This document shows positions 41,601-52,287 of a stretch of 64,000 nucleotides of DNA, one piece after another. The notes beneath the pieces are model-generated. The model saw nothing but the letters and a program-made list of their open reading frames with translations. It was not told the origin of the DNA and did not search any database. Numbering within the stretch: the stretch's first letter is position 1; each line of letters starts with the position of its first letter. A program made the position numbers and the translations under genes. The DNA comes from Brachionus manjavacas. Lineage: Eukaryota; Rotifera; Eurotatoria; Ploima; Brachionidae. The stretch lies in NCBI GenBank assembly GCA_019054805.1, contig JAHQIY010000038.1, positions 1 through 64,000 on the forward strand, given 5' to 3'.

Positions 41601-44600
41601 TCGAATTTTTTTGTATTTAATTGTTACAGATAATCATTAGCCATCGTAAATTTGTCATTTTATTCTTTTTTGAAATTTTAATAAAAATTTCAAATTCACT
41701 ATTCAAAAACGCTTAATATTCAGACGAAATAATTTCATAAATTTTTGAATTAATTTTATTCAAAAACTGTCTTTAATCAAATTAATTTCCCTCGAATCCT
41801 CATTTGGTCTGATTCTGGCGTCTTTAATTGATTTTTCAATATTTCAAAAGTCAAAACTGGATATTTAAATGAATAATATTTGATCGAATTTTTTGTATTT
41901 AATTGTTACAGATAATCATTAGCCATCGTAAATTTGTCATTTTATTCTTTTTTTGAAATTTTAATAAAAATTTCAAATTCACTATTCACCGAAACGCTTA
42001 ATATTCAGACGAAATAATTTCATAAATTTTTTGAATTAATTTTATTCAAAAACTGTCTTTAATCAAATTAATTTCCCTCGAATCCTCATTTGGTCTGATT
42101 CTGGCGTCTTTAATTGATTTTTCAATATTTCAAAAGTCAAAACTGGATATTTAACTGAATAAATTTGATCGAATTTTTTGTGTTTAATTGTTACAGATAA
42201 TCTTTAGCCATCGTAAATTTTTCATTTTATTCTTTTTTTGAAATTTTAATAAAAATTTCAAATTCACTATTCTCAAAAAAGCTTAATATTCAGACGAAAT
42301 AATTTCATAAATTTTTTGAATTAATTTTATTCAAAAACTGTCTTTAATCAAATTAATTTCCCTCGAATCCTCATTTGGTCTGATTCTGGCGTCTTTAATT
42401 GATTTATTAAAATTTCAAAAGTCAAAACTGGATATTTAAATGAATATATTTCATCGATTTTTTTGTGTTTAATTGTTACAGATAATCATTAGCCATCGTA
42501 AATTTGTCATTTTATTCTTTTTTTGAAATTTTAATAAAAATTTCAAATTCACTATTCTCAAAAAAGCTTAATATTCAGACGAAATAATTTCATAAATTTT
42601 TTGAATTAATTTTATTCAAAAACTGTCTTTAATCAAATTAATTTCCCTCGAATCCTCATTTGGTCTGATTCTGGCGTCTTTAATTCATTTTTATATAATT
42701 CAAAAGTAAAAACTGGATATTCAACTGAATTTATTTGATAGATTTTTTTGTACTTAATTGTTACAGATAATCATTAGCAATCGTAAATTTATCATTTTAT
42801 ACCCTTTTTGAATTTAATAAACATTTTTAATTCACTTTTCACAAAAATGCTAAATATTCAGACGAAATAATTTCTTAAATTTTTTGAATTAATTTTATTC
42901 AAAAACTGTCTTTAATCAAATTAATTTCCCTCGAATCCTCATTTGGTCTGATTCTGGCGTCTTTAATTGATTTTTCAATATTTCAAAAGTCAAAACTGGA
43001 TATTTAAATGAATTAATTTCATCGATTTTTTTGTATTTAATTGTTACAGATAATCATTAGCCATCGTAAATTTGTCATTTCATTCTTTTTTTGAAATTTT
43101 AATAAAAATTTCAAATTCACTATTCTCAAAAAAGCTTAATATTCAGACGAAATAATTTCATAAATTTTTTGAATCAATTTTATTCAAAAACTGTCTTTAA
43201 TCAAATTAATTTCCCTCGAATCCTCATTTGGTCTGATTCTGGCGTCTTTAATTGATTTATTCAATATTTCAAAAGTCAAAACTGGATATTTAACTGAATT
43301 AATTTCATCGAATTTTTTTGTATTTAATTGTTACAGATAATCATTAGCCATCGTAAATTTGTCATTTTATTCTTTTTTTGAAATTTTAATAAAAATTTCA
43401 AATTCACTATTCTCAAAAAAGCTTAATATTCAGACGAAATAATTTCATAAATTTTTTGAATTAATTTTATTCAAAAACTGTCTTTAATCAAATTAATTTC
43501 CCTCGAATCCTCATTTGGTCTGATTCTGGCGTCTTTAATTGATTTTTCAATATTTCAAAAGTCAAAACTGGATATTTAACTGAATAAATTTCATCGATTT
43601 TTTTGTATTTAATTGTTACAGATAATCATTAGCCATCGTAAATTTTTCATTTTATTCTTTTTTTGAAATTTTAATAAAAATTTCAAATTCACTATTCTCA
43701 AAAAAGCTTAATATTCAGACGAAATAATTTCATAAATTTTTTGAATTAATTTTATTCAAAAATTGTCTTTAATCAAATTAATCTTCCTCGAATCCTCTTT
43801 TGGTCTGATTCTGGCGTCTTTAATTGATTTTTCAATATTTCAAGAGTCAAAACTGGATATTTAAATGAATTAATTTCATCGAATTTTTTGTATTTAATTG
43901 TTACAGATAATCATTAGCCATCGTAAATTTGTCATTTTATTCTTTTTTTGAAATTTTAATAAAAATTTCAAATTCACTATTCTCAAAAAAGCTTAATATT
44001 CAGACGAAATAATTTCATAAATTTTTTGAATTAATTTTATTCAAAAACTGTCTTTAATCAAATTAATTTCCCTCGAATCCTCATTTGGTCTGATTCTGGC
44101 GTCTTTAATTGATTTTTCAATATTTCAAAAGTCAAAACTGGATATTTAAATGAACTTATTTCATCAATTTTTTGTATTTAATTGTTACAGATAATCATTA
44201 GCAATCGTAAATATATCATTTTATACCCTTTTTTGAATTTAATAAACATTTTTAATTTACTTTTCACAAAAATGCTAAATATTCAGACGAAATAATTTCA
44301 TAAATTTTTTGAATTAATTTTATTCAAAAACTGTCTTTAATCAAATTAATTTCCCTCGAATCCTCATTTGGTCTGATTCTGGCGTCTTTAATTGATTTTT
44401 CAATATTTCAAAAGTCAAAACTGGATATTTAACTGAATTAATTTCATCGAATTTTTTTGTATTTAATTGTTACAGATAATCATTAGCCATCGTAAATTTG
44501 TCATTTTATTCTTTTTTGAAATTATTATAAAAATTTCAAATTCACTATTCTCAAAAATGCTTAATATTCAGACGAAATAATTTCATAAATTTTTTGAATT

Positions 44601-45240
44601 AATTTTATTCAAAAACTGTCTTTAATCAAATTAATTTCCCTCGAATCCTCATTTGGTCTGATTCTGGCGTCTTTAATTGATTTTTCAATATTTCAAAAGT
44701 CAAAACTGGATATTTAACTGAATTAATTTCATCGAATTTTTTGTATTTAATTGTTACAGATAATCATTAGCCATCGTAAATTTGTCATTTTATTCTTTTT
44801 TTGAAATTTTAATAAAAATTTCAAATTCACTATTCACAAAAATGCTTAATATTCAGACTAAATAATTTCATAAATTTTTTGAATTAATTTTATTCAAAAA
44901 TTGTCTTTAATCAAATTAATTTTCCTCGAATCCTCTTTTGGTCTGATTCTGGCGTCTTTAATTGATTTTTTAATATTTCAAAAGTCAAAACTGGATATTT
45001 AACTGAACATCGATTTTTTTGTATTCATTTGTTACAGATAATCATTAGCCATCGTAAATTTTTCATTTTATTCTTTTTTTGAACTTTTAATAAAAATTGC
45101 AAATTCACTACTCTCAAAAATGCTTAATATACAGACGAAATAATTTCATAAATTTTTTGAATTAATTTTATTCAAAAATTGTCTTTAATCAAATTAATTT
45201 CCCTCGAATCATCATTTGGTCTGATTCTGGCGTCTTTAAT

Positions 45241-46050
45241 TGATTTTTTAATATTTCAAAAGTCAAAACTGGATATATAACTGAATTAATTTCATCGAAT
45301 CTTTTGTATTTAATTGTTACAGATAATCATTAGCCATCGTAAATTTGTCATTTTATTTTTTTTTGAAATTTTAATAAAAATTTCAAATTCACTATTCACC
45401 GAAACGCTTAATATACAGACGAAATAATTTCATAGATTTTTTGAATTAATTTTATTCAAAAACTGTCTTTAATCAAATTAATTTCCCTCGAATCCTCATT
45501 TGGTCTGATTCTGGCGTCTTTAATTGATTTTTCAATATTTCAAAAGTCAAAACTGGATATTTAACTGAATAAATTTGATCGAATTTTTTGTATTTAATTG
45601 TTACAGATAATCATTAGCCATCGTAAATTTGTCATTTTATTCTTTTTTTGAAATTTTAATAAAAATTTCAAATTCACTATTCTCAAAAAAGCTTAATATT
45701 CAGACGAAATAATTTCATAAATTTTTTGAATTAATTTTATTCAAAAACTGTCTTTAATCAAATTAATTTCCATCGAATCTTCATTTGGTCTGATTCTGGC
45801 GTCTTTAATTGATTTTTTAATATTTCAAAAGTCAAAACTGGATATATAACTGAATTAATTTCATCGAATCTTTTGTATTTAATTGTTACAGATAATCATT
45901 AGCCATCGTAAATTTGTCATTTTATTTTTTTTTGAAATTTTAATAAAAATTTCAAATTCACTATTCACCGAAACGCTTAATATACAGACGAAATAATTTC
46001 ATAGATTTTTTGAATTAATTTTATTCAAAAACTGTCTTTAATCAAATTTA
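45241..46050 (-). repeat. Two-monomer duplication within the satellite
   Basis: The monomer carrying GGATATATAACTG, CATCGAATCTTTTGTATTT, CACCGAAACGCTTAATATAC and TTTCATAGATTTTTTG appears at about 45241-45480 and again about 569 bp later (45810-46050), with the same combination of rare variants. The spacing equals two monomers. Confidence 0.8.
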
Positions 46051-47059
46051 TTTCCCTCGAATCCTCATTTGGTCTGATTCTGGCGTCTTTAATTGATTTT
46101 TCAATATTTCAAAAGTCAAAACTGGATATTTAACTGAATAAATTTGATCGAATTTTTTGTATTTAATTGTTACAGATAATCATTAGCAATCGTAAATTTG
46201 TCATTTTATTCTTTTTCGAAATTTTAATAAAAATTTCAAATTCACTATTCTCAAAAAAGCTTAATATTCAGACGAAATAATTTCATAAATTTTTTGAATT
46301 AATTTTATTCAAAAACTGTCTTTAATCAAATTAATTTCCCTCGAATCCTCATTTGGTCTGATTCTGGCGTCTTTAATTGATTTTTCAATATTTCAAAAGT
46401 CAAAACTGGATATTTAAATGAATAATATTTGATCGAATTTTTTGTATTTAATTGTTACAGATAATCATTAGCCATCGTAAATTTGTCATTTTATTCTTTT
46501 TTTGAAATTTTAATAAAAATTTCAAATTCACTATTCTCAAAAAAGCTTAATATTCAGACGAAATAATTTCATAAATTTTTTAAATTAATTTTATTCAAAA
46601 ACTGTCTTTAATCAAATTAATTTCCCTCGAATCCTCATTTGCTCTGATTCTGGCGTCTTTAATTGATTTTTCAATATTTCAAAAGTCAAAATTGGATATT
46701 TAAATGAATAATATTTGATCGAATTTTTTGTATTTAATTGTTACAGATAATCATTAGCCATCGTAAATTTGTCATTTTATTTTTTTTTGAAATTTTAATA
46801 AAAATTTCAAATTCACTATTCTCAAAAAAGCTTAATATTCAGACGAAATAATTTCATAAATTTTTTAAATTAATTTTATTCAAAAACTGTCTTTAATCAA
46901 ATTAATTTCCCTCGAATCCTCATTTGGTCTGAATTTGGCGTCTTTAATTGATTTTTCAATATTTCAAAAGTCAAAACTGGATATTTAAATGAATTAATTT
47001 CATCGATTTTTTTGTATTCAATTGTTACAGATAATCTTTAGCCATCGTAAATTTTTCAT

Positions 47060-48780
47060 TTTATTCTTTTTTTGAAATTTTAATAAAAATTTCAAATTCA
47101 CTATTCTCAAAAAAGCTTAATATTCAGACAAAATAATTTCATAAATTTTTTTAATTAATTTTATTCAAAAACTGTCTTTAATCAAATTAATTTCCCTCGA
47201 ATCCTCATTTGCTCTGATTCTGGCGTCTTTAATTGATTTTTCAATATTTCAAAAGTCAAAACTGGATATTTAAATGAATTATTTTCATCGATTTTTTTGT
47301 ATTTAATTGTTACAGATAATCATTAGCCATCGTAAATTTGTCATTTTATTCTTTTTTTGAAATTTTAATAAAAATTTCAAATTCACTATTCTCAAAAAAG
47401 CTTAATATTCAGACGAAATAATTTCATAAATTTTTTGAATTAATTTTATTCAAAAACTGTCTTTAATCAAATTAATTTCCCTCGAATCCTCATTTGGTCT
47501 GAATTTGGCGTCTTTAATTGATTTTTCAATATTTCAAAAGTCAAAACTGGATATTTAAATGAATTAATTTCATCGATTTTTTTGTATTCAATTGTTACAG
47601 ATAATCTTTAGCCATCGTAAATTTTTCATTTTATTCTTTTTTTGAAATTTTAATAAAAATTTCAAATTCACTTTTCACCGAAACGCTTAATATTCAGACA
47701 AAATAATTTCATAAATTTTTTGAATTAATTTTATTCAAAAACTGTCTTTAATCAAATTAATTTTCCTCGAATCCTCATTTGGTCTGATTCTGGCGTCTTT
47801 AATTGATTTTTCAATATTTCAAAAGTCAAAACTGGATATTTAACTGAATAAATTTGATCGAATTTTTTGTATTTAATTGTTACAGATAATCATTAGCCAT
47901 CGTAAATTAGTCATTTTATTCTTTTTTTGAAATTTTAATAAAAATTTCAAATTCACTATTCTCAAAAAAGCTTAATATTCAGATGAAATAATTTCATAAA
48001 TTTTTTAAATTAATTTTATTCAAAAACTGTCTTTAATCAAATTTATTTCCATCGAATCTTCATTTGGTCTGATTCTGGCGTCTTTAATTGATTTATTAAA
48101 ATTTCAAAAGTCAAAATTGGATATTTAACTGAATTAATTTCATCGAATTTTTTGTATTTAATTGTTACAGATAATCATTAGCCATCGTAAATTTGTCATT
48201 TTATTCTTTTTTTGAAATTTTAATAAAAATTTCAAATTCACTATTCTCAAAAAAGCTTAATATTCAGACAAAATAATTTCATAAATTTTTTTAATTAATT
48301 TTATTCAAAAACTGTCTTTAATCAAATTAATTTCCCTCGAATCCTCATTTGCTCTGATTCTGGCGTCTTTAATTGATTTTTCAATATTTCAAAAGTCAAA
48401 ACTGGATATTTAAATGAATTATTTTCATCGATTTTTTTGTATTTAATTGTTACAGATAATCATTAGCCATCGTAAATTAGTCATTTTATTCTTTTTTTGA
48501 AATTTTAATAAAAATTTCAAATTCACTATTCTCAAAACGCTTAATATTCAGACGAAATAATTTCATAAATTTTTTGAATTAATTTTATTCAAAAACTGTC
48601 TTTAATCAAATTAATTTCCCTCGAATCCTCATTTGGTCTGAATTTGGCGTCTTTAATTGATTTTTCAATATTTCAAAAGTCAAAACTGGATATTTAAATG
48701 AATTAATTTCATCGATTTTTTTGTATTCAATTGTTACAGATAATCTTTAGCCATCGTAAATTTTTCATTTTATTCTTTTT
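47060..48780 (-). repeat. Four-monomer-spaced duplication within the satellite
   Basis: The block at about 47060-47640 recurs at about 48200-48780, a spacing of 1140 bp or four monomers. Rare variants shared by both include CATTTGCTCTGATTCTGG, TTCAGACAAAATAATTTC, TTTTTTTAATTAATTTTATT and TCTGAATTTGGCGTC. Lines compared by eye over the first 240 bases are identical. Confidence 0.8.
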
Positions 48781-50150
48781 TTGAAATTTTAATAAAAATT
48801 TCAAATTCACTATTCTCAAAAAAGCTTAATATTCAGACGAAATAATTTCATAAATTTTTTGAATTAATTTTATTCAAAAACTGTCTTTAATCAAATTAAT
48901 TTCCCTCGAATCCTCATTTGGTCTGAATTTGGCGTCTTTAATTGATTTTTCAATATTTCAAAAGTCAAAACTGGATATTTAAATGAATTAATTTCATCGA
49001 TTTTTTTGTATTCAATTGTTACAGATAATCTTTAGCCATCGTAAATTTTTCATTTTATTCTTTTTTTGAAATTTTAATAAAAATTTCAAATTCACTATTC
49101 TCAAAAAAGCTTAATATTCAGACGAAATAATTTCATAAATTTTTTAAATTAATTTTATTCAAAAACTGTCTTTAATCAAATTAATTTCCCTCGAATCCTC
49201 ATTTGGTCTGATTCTGGCGTCTTTAATTCATTTATTAAAATTTCAAAAGTCAAAATTGGATATTTAACTGAATTAATTTCATCGATTTTTTTGTATTCAA
49301 TTGTTACAGATAATCTTTAGCCATCGTAAATTAGTCATTTTATTCTTTTTTTGAAATTATAATAAAAATTTCAAATTCACTTTTCACCGAAACGCTTAAT
49401 ATTCAGACGAAATAATTTCATAAATTTTTTGAATTAATTTTATTCAAAAACTGTCTTTAATCAAATTAATTTCCCTCGAATCCTCATTTGGTCTGATTCT
49501 GGCGTCTTTAATTGATTTTTCAATATTTCAAAAGTCAAAACTGGATATTTAAATGAATTAATTTCATCGATTTTTTTGTATTCAATTGTTACAGATAATC
49601 TTTAGCCATCGTAAATTTTTCATTTTATTCTTTTTTTGAAATTTTAATAAAAATTTCAAATTCACTTTTCACCGAAACGCTTAATATTCAGACGAAATAA
49701 TTTCATAAATTTTTTGAATTAATTTTATTCAAAAACTGTCTTTAATCAAATTAATTTCCCTCGAATCCTCATTTGGTCTGATTCTGGCGTCTTTAATTGA
49801 TTTTTCAATATTTCAAAAGTCAAAACTGGATATTTAACTGAATAAATTTGATCGAATTTTTTGTGTTTAATTGTTACAGATAATCTTTAGCCATCGTTAA
49901 TTTTTCATTTTATTCTTTTTTTTGAAAATTTAAAAAAAATTTCAAATTCACTATTCTCAAAAAAGCTTAATATTCAGACGAAATAATTTCATAAATTTTT
50001 TAAATTAATTTTATTCAAAAACTGTCTTTAATCAAATTAATTTCCCTCGAATCCTCATTTGGTCTGATTCTGGCGTCTTTAATTGATTTTTCAATATTTC
50101 AAAAGTCAAAACTGGATATTTAACTGAATTAATTTATAGGTTTTTTGTAT

Positions 50151-50231
50151 TCCAATTCAATCTCTGATAAGGACAATCGCCACCAGGTTTTAATTTTTTA
50201 CATCTAATAATTGAAAAAATAAAGAAAGAAT
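50151..50231. other. Right edge of the satellite array
   Basis: Past about 50157 the monomer pattern breaks down. TCTGATAAGGACAATCGCCACC faintly resembles the expected AGATAATCTTTAGCCATCG, so a decayed partial monomer may reach about 50182. Nothing else is recognised here. Confidence 0.4.
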
Positions 50232-50570
50232 TCAGGTAAAATAAAACCTAAAGTCATCTTTTTTGACGTTAACTGCTGTATGCGTTGTTGCATTATCAAC
50301 TAAAATATCAATTTCATGTCGAATCTGAGTACTGAATTCCTTTTTGAATTCTTACATTTGTAATAAACGCTCAAACTGTTTCAATATTTTCTCATTGTCA
50401 ATATATCCTTCTGGTCCAGGAATCAAATAGCCTTTGCATGAATTTTCTCCAAATGTTATTCCATTTGTTTCAGTTAATGAAGGGTATTTTTTTCTATTAA
50501 TTTTTTTACTTGCTAAACGGGATAGTATTCTTAAATAAGAATACGGGATACTTTTCAACGGATTTATATA
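50232..50570 (-). pseudogene. DDE-transposase-like remnant with an in-frame stop
   Basis: On the minus strand one frame reads from about 50570 to a TGA at 50232-50234, interrupted by one TAA at 50352-50354. The upstream part contains GPEGYIDNEKILKQFERL. The downstream part contains HEIDILVDNATTHTA, resembling the catalytic-D region (D-N-A-x-T-H) of DDE transposases. That family resemblance is from memory, not from a search. There is no ATG start, and no further transposase domain (such as the catalytic E region) was found before the satellite edge about 80 bp away. It is probably a truncated, dead copy. It could alternatively be exons of a live gene if the TAA is spliced out, but no good splice sites were seen there. 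Confidence 0.45.
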
Positions 50571-50580
50571 TTATTTTATA

Positions 50581-50753
50581 AAAGAACAACATTTAGCAGA
50601 ATGCTGTTTAGAAAAAATTAAAGTTAGAGTTGAATTCAAAAGCGATCAAAGAGAGAAAAAAGAGACGAATCAATTATAAATTTATACAAAGAAAATAAAA
50701 GTGAAAAATATTTAGAATTTTTAGATAAATTAAATATAATCATGTCAAACTAA
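50581..50753 (+). pseudogene. Possible decayed coding fragment, unrecognised
   Basis: The plus strand reads KEQHLAECCLEKIKVRVEF and onward to a TAA at 50677-50679. An overlapping second frame from 50673 reads INLYKENKSEKYLEFLDKL to a TAA at 50751-50753. A single frameshift would join them. Composition is coding-like (charged, K/E-rich), and a possible splice acceptor (TATAAAAG) lies immediately upstream. I do not recognise the family. It could be the 3' end of a mobile-element gene or chance. Confidence 0.2.
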
Positions 50754-50898
50754 TTTTTCTTTATTATTTCATATAAAAATTAATTTTTTTTTTATCAAGT
50801 ATTTGACTAGCGTTCAATTTTTAGATAATAATAAATTTCAATTTAAAAATGATTATTTATCATTTATTTTATGATTGATTAAATTAATCAGATAATTT

Positions 50899-51110
50899 AA
50901 TTTGTCAGTAAAAAAAGGCTATTTTTGTCAGGGTAAATGTTTTTTTGTCAAATTTTTCAAAGAAATGTCAAATTTAAAAAGATTATTTAGTCAAATTTTA
51001 TTTGATCATTTGTCAAATTTAAAATGTCAAATTAAATATAAGAACGTCAAATATTATGTTTTTTTGTCAAATTTATTAAAGAAATGTCAAATTAAAAAGT
51101 ATCAAATTTT
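50899..51110. repeat. GTCAAAT-rich repeat block
   Basis: GTCAAAT or a close variant occurs about nine times in roughly 200 bases. An imperfect tandem pair is visible: GTTTTTTTGTCAAATTT followed by AAAGAAATGTCAAATT at about 50939-50981, and again about 119 bp later at about 51058-51099. The reading frame it leaves open on the plus strand has no ATG start and is repeat-derived. No function is evident. Confidence 0.7.
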
Positions 51111-51203
51111 TTTGATAACAGTAAAATTTTCCTCAAAAAAAAGTCCAATATTCACCAAAAAAAAAGAGAAAAATATTCATAAAAAAAGTGAAAAAAGTTA
51201 AAC

Positions 51204-51665
51204 TTACTTTGCCAATGCTTTAGCCATTTTTCTGGGTCTCCCAGCACTTGCGACTTGACCCAAAGTTAGACACCAAGATTCTTTAGGAAACTCGTCAAAT
51301 AGACGTTCGCGATAAGCAACCCCGATGATGTGCTTGCACATGTAATGTTTGAACCATGATGGACATGTACATGTGCTAAGCTTCCAATTATCTTGGTTTA
51401 ATTGTACGATGCGTAGTTCTTGAAAAGTTTCAAGAAATTGCTGGAAATTTTCCCATTCACATTTATTAACTAATTGAAGAAATTTTTTACAGCGATCTTT
51501 GTCGAAAACATTTGGTAATAGTTCGTTTATTTGCGCGTTGCTTGGTTCTTGTTGTTCTATAGGTCTTTTAGGTGGTCTGCCTCTTTTTTTTTTGACGCCG
51601 TCTTCTTGTGTTGTTGTTGAAACTTGAATTGTTGTTAACACTTGAGTGGTTTTTGTCAGGCCCAA
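51204..51665 (-). CDS. SWIM zinc-finger/AT-hook protein, partial exon or transposase remnant
   Basis: The open frame of 153 codons begins after a stop, with no ATG near its start (the first codon is TTG), so it is probably an internal or 3' exon or a 5'-truncated copy. An AT-hook-like stretch KKKRGRPPKRP lies at residues 25-35. A SWIM finger lies at 99-112: C99-x-C101, eight residues, C110-K-H112. A second basic GRPRK lies near the end (142-146). SWIM fingers bind DNA or protein and are typical of MULE-type transposases and their domesticated relatives, which is my preferred reading. The frame ends LAK-stop at TAA, but the same bases read AAAGTAAGT, an excellent splice donor, so the protein may continue. 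No MULE transposase core was found in the flanks. GC content is higher than in the surroundings, supporting real or recent coding sequence. Confidence 0.6.
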   Translation of the reverse strand: MGLTKTTQVLTTIQVSTTTQEDGVKKKRGRPPKRPIEQQEPSNAQINELLPNVFDKDRCKKFLQLVNKCEWENFQQFLETFQELRIVQLNQDNWKLSTCTCPSWFKHYMCKHIIGVAYRERLFDEFPKESWCLTLGQVASAGRPRKMAKALAK

Positions 51666-52263
51666 AAATTAAAAGCCTTTTTTTTTATTATGATTCGTTG
51701 ACCGTTTAACTGTTCAGTCTATTTAAAACAAAAAATATTAATGCATTCTTTTTTTTTTTAATTTTAAATCTTGAATTTTAAATATTCTTACTTTACTTTT
51801 TTTTTTATTGATTGATCGTCATTATTATCATTAACTTTTAGTACATCCAAGAGCACAATCTATTTTTACAAAACTTGTTCAGCCAGATAAATTCTTTTAA
51901 AATCGTATTATCTAAGATTGGAATACTGATCGTACCTTTGTAATAGATTTATTGACGCAAAATGAATTAAAAAAACAGATATTTGTCAAGAAAATATTCT
52001 ATTTTGACCTAGGAGGCCGTAGTAAACTGTTACTTTTTTAGTTTAATTTTTTATTATTTGCAAATAATTTCCTTTTTTTTTAAACTTTCGGTGTTTTTAA
52101 TAGAAAAATTATTTAAATTTTAAATCCATTTAGCAATTACTGAAAATTAAAAAAATCTTTTTAAAATTTTTATTTTTTCGAAAAGAAATAAAGTAAATTT
52201 TAAGTTTAATTTTATTTAGTTTTAAATCGATACTTTTTTAAACTAGTTTTTGTTCATCGATAA
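51666..52263. other. AT-rich intergenic stretch with a weak plus-strand frame remnant
   Basis: The sequence is mostly A/T-rich. On the plus strand, 51844-52041 forms one frame with two internal stops (51898-51900 and a TAA about 18 bp later). It reads RAQSIFTKLVQPDKFF, then TDRTFVIDLLTQNELKKQ and KIFYFDLGGRSKLLLF. It weakly recalls a decayed gene, but I cannot name a family. No RNA gene was seen. Confidence 0.3.
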
Positions 52264-52269
52264 TTTATT
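52264..52269 (-). terminator. Poly(A) signal of Nup58
   Basis: AATAAA on the minus strand, 18 bases past the stop codon of the Nup58 gene. It is the only canonical hexamer this close, so a very short 3' UTR is likely. Confidence 0.55.
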
Positions 52270-52287
52270 AATTTATCAGTATTTTTG

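Larger units (their letters stand above)
1..50150. repeat. Satellite array, ~285-bp monomer, about 175 copies
   Basis: The same AT-rich unit recurs without interruption. Landmarks such as TCTGATTCTGGCGTC (or its complement GACGCCAGAATCAGA) return every 284-286 bp; for example the three sites near 46926, 47212 and 47496. No unrelated insertion, gene or transposon was seen inside. The array starts before the window, and its right end fades around 50140-50180, where the last partial monomer loses similarity after TTTTTTGTATTCCAATT. Short reading frames inside are broken in neighbouring monomers, so no protein is supported. Function is unknown; a centromeric or heterochromatic role is possible but not shown by sequence. 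Below, plus orientation means the monomer strand reading GACGCCAGAATCAGACC. Confidence 0.97.
23598..50150 (-). repeat. Satellite segment 4, minus orientation, long regular block
   Basis: About 93 monomers in a single orientation. Variants cluster by position: TTCATTTATTAAAATTTC is common from about 27300 to 41000, TTGATTTTTCAATATTTC from about 38000 to the end, and AAATTTGTCATTTTATTC from about 37400 onward. A divergent subfamily with TTCTTAAATTCTGTGAATT and GTCGTTGGTCAAATTA occurs near 23800 and 27800. The related GTTGTTGGTCAAATTAGTTT form is near 25830 and 34940. Confidence 0.95.

Noticed and set aside
1..50150. CRISPR array
   Set aside because: The repeats are ~285 bp, directly abutting and similar along their whole length, with no unique spacers, in a eukaryotic context.
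50902..51201. 99-codon plus-strand frame
   Set aside because: It starts at TTG and is composed of the GTCAAAT repeat block and A-rich DNA.
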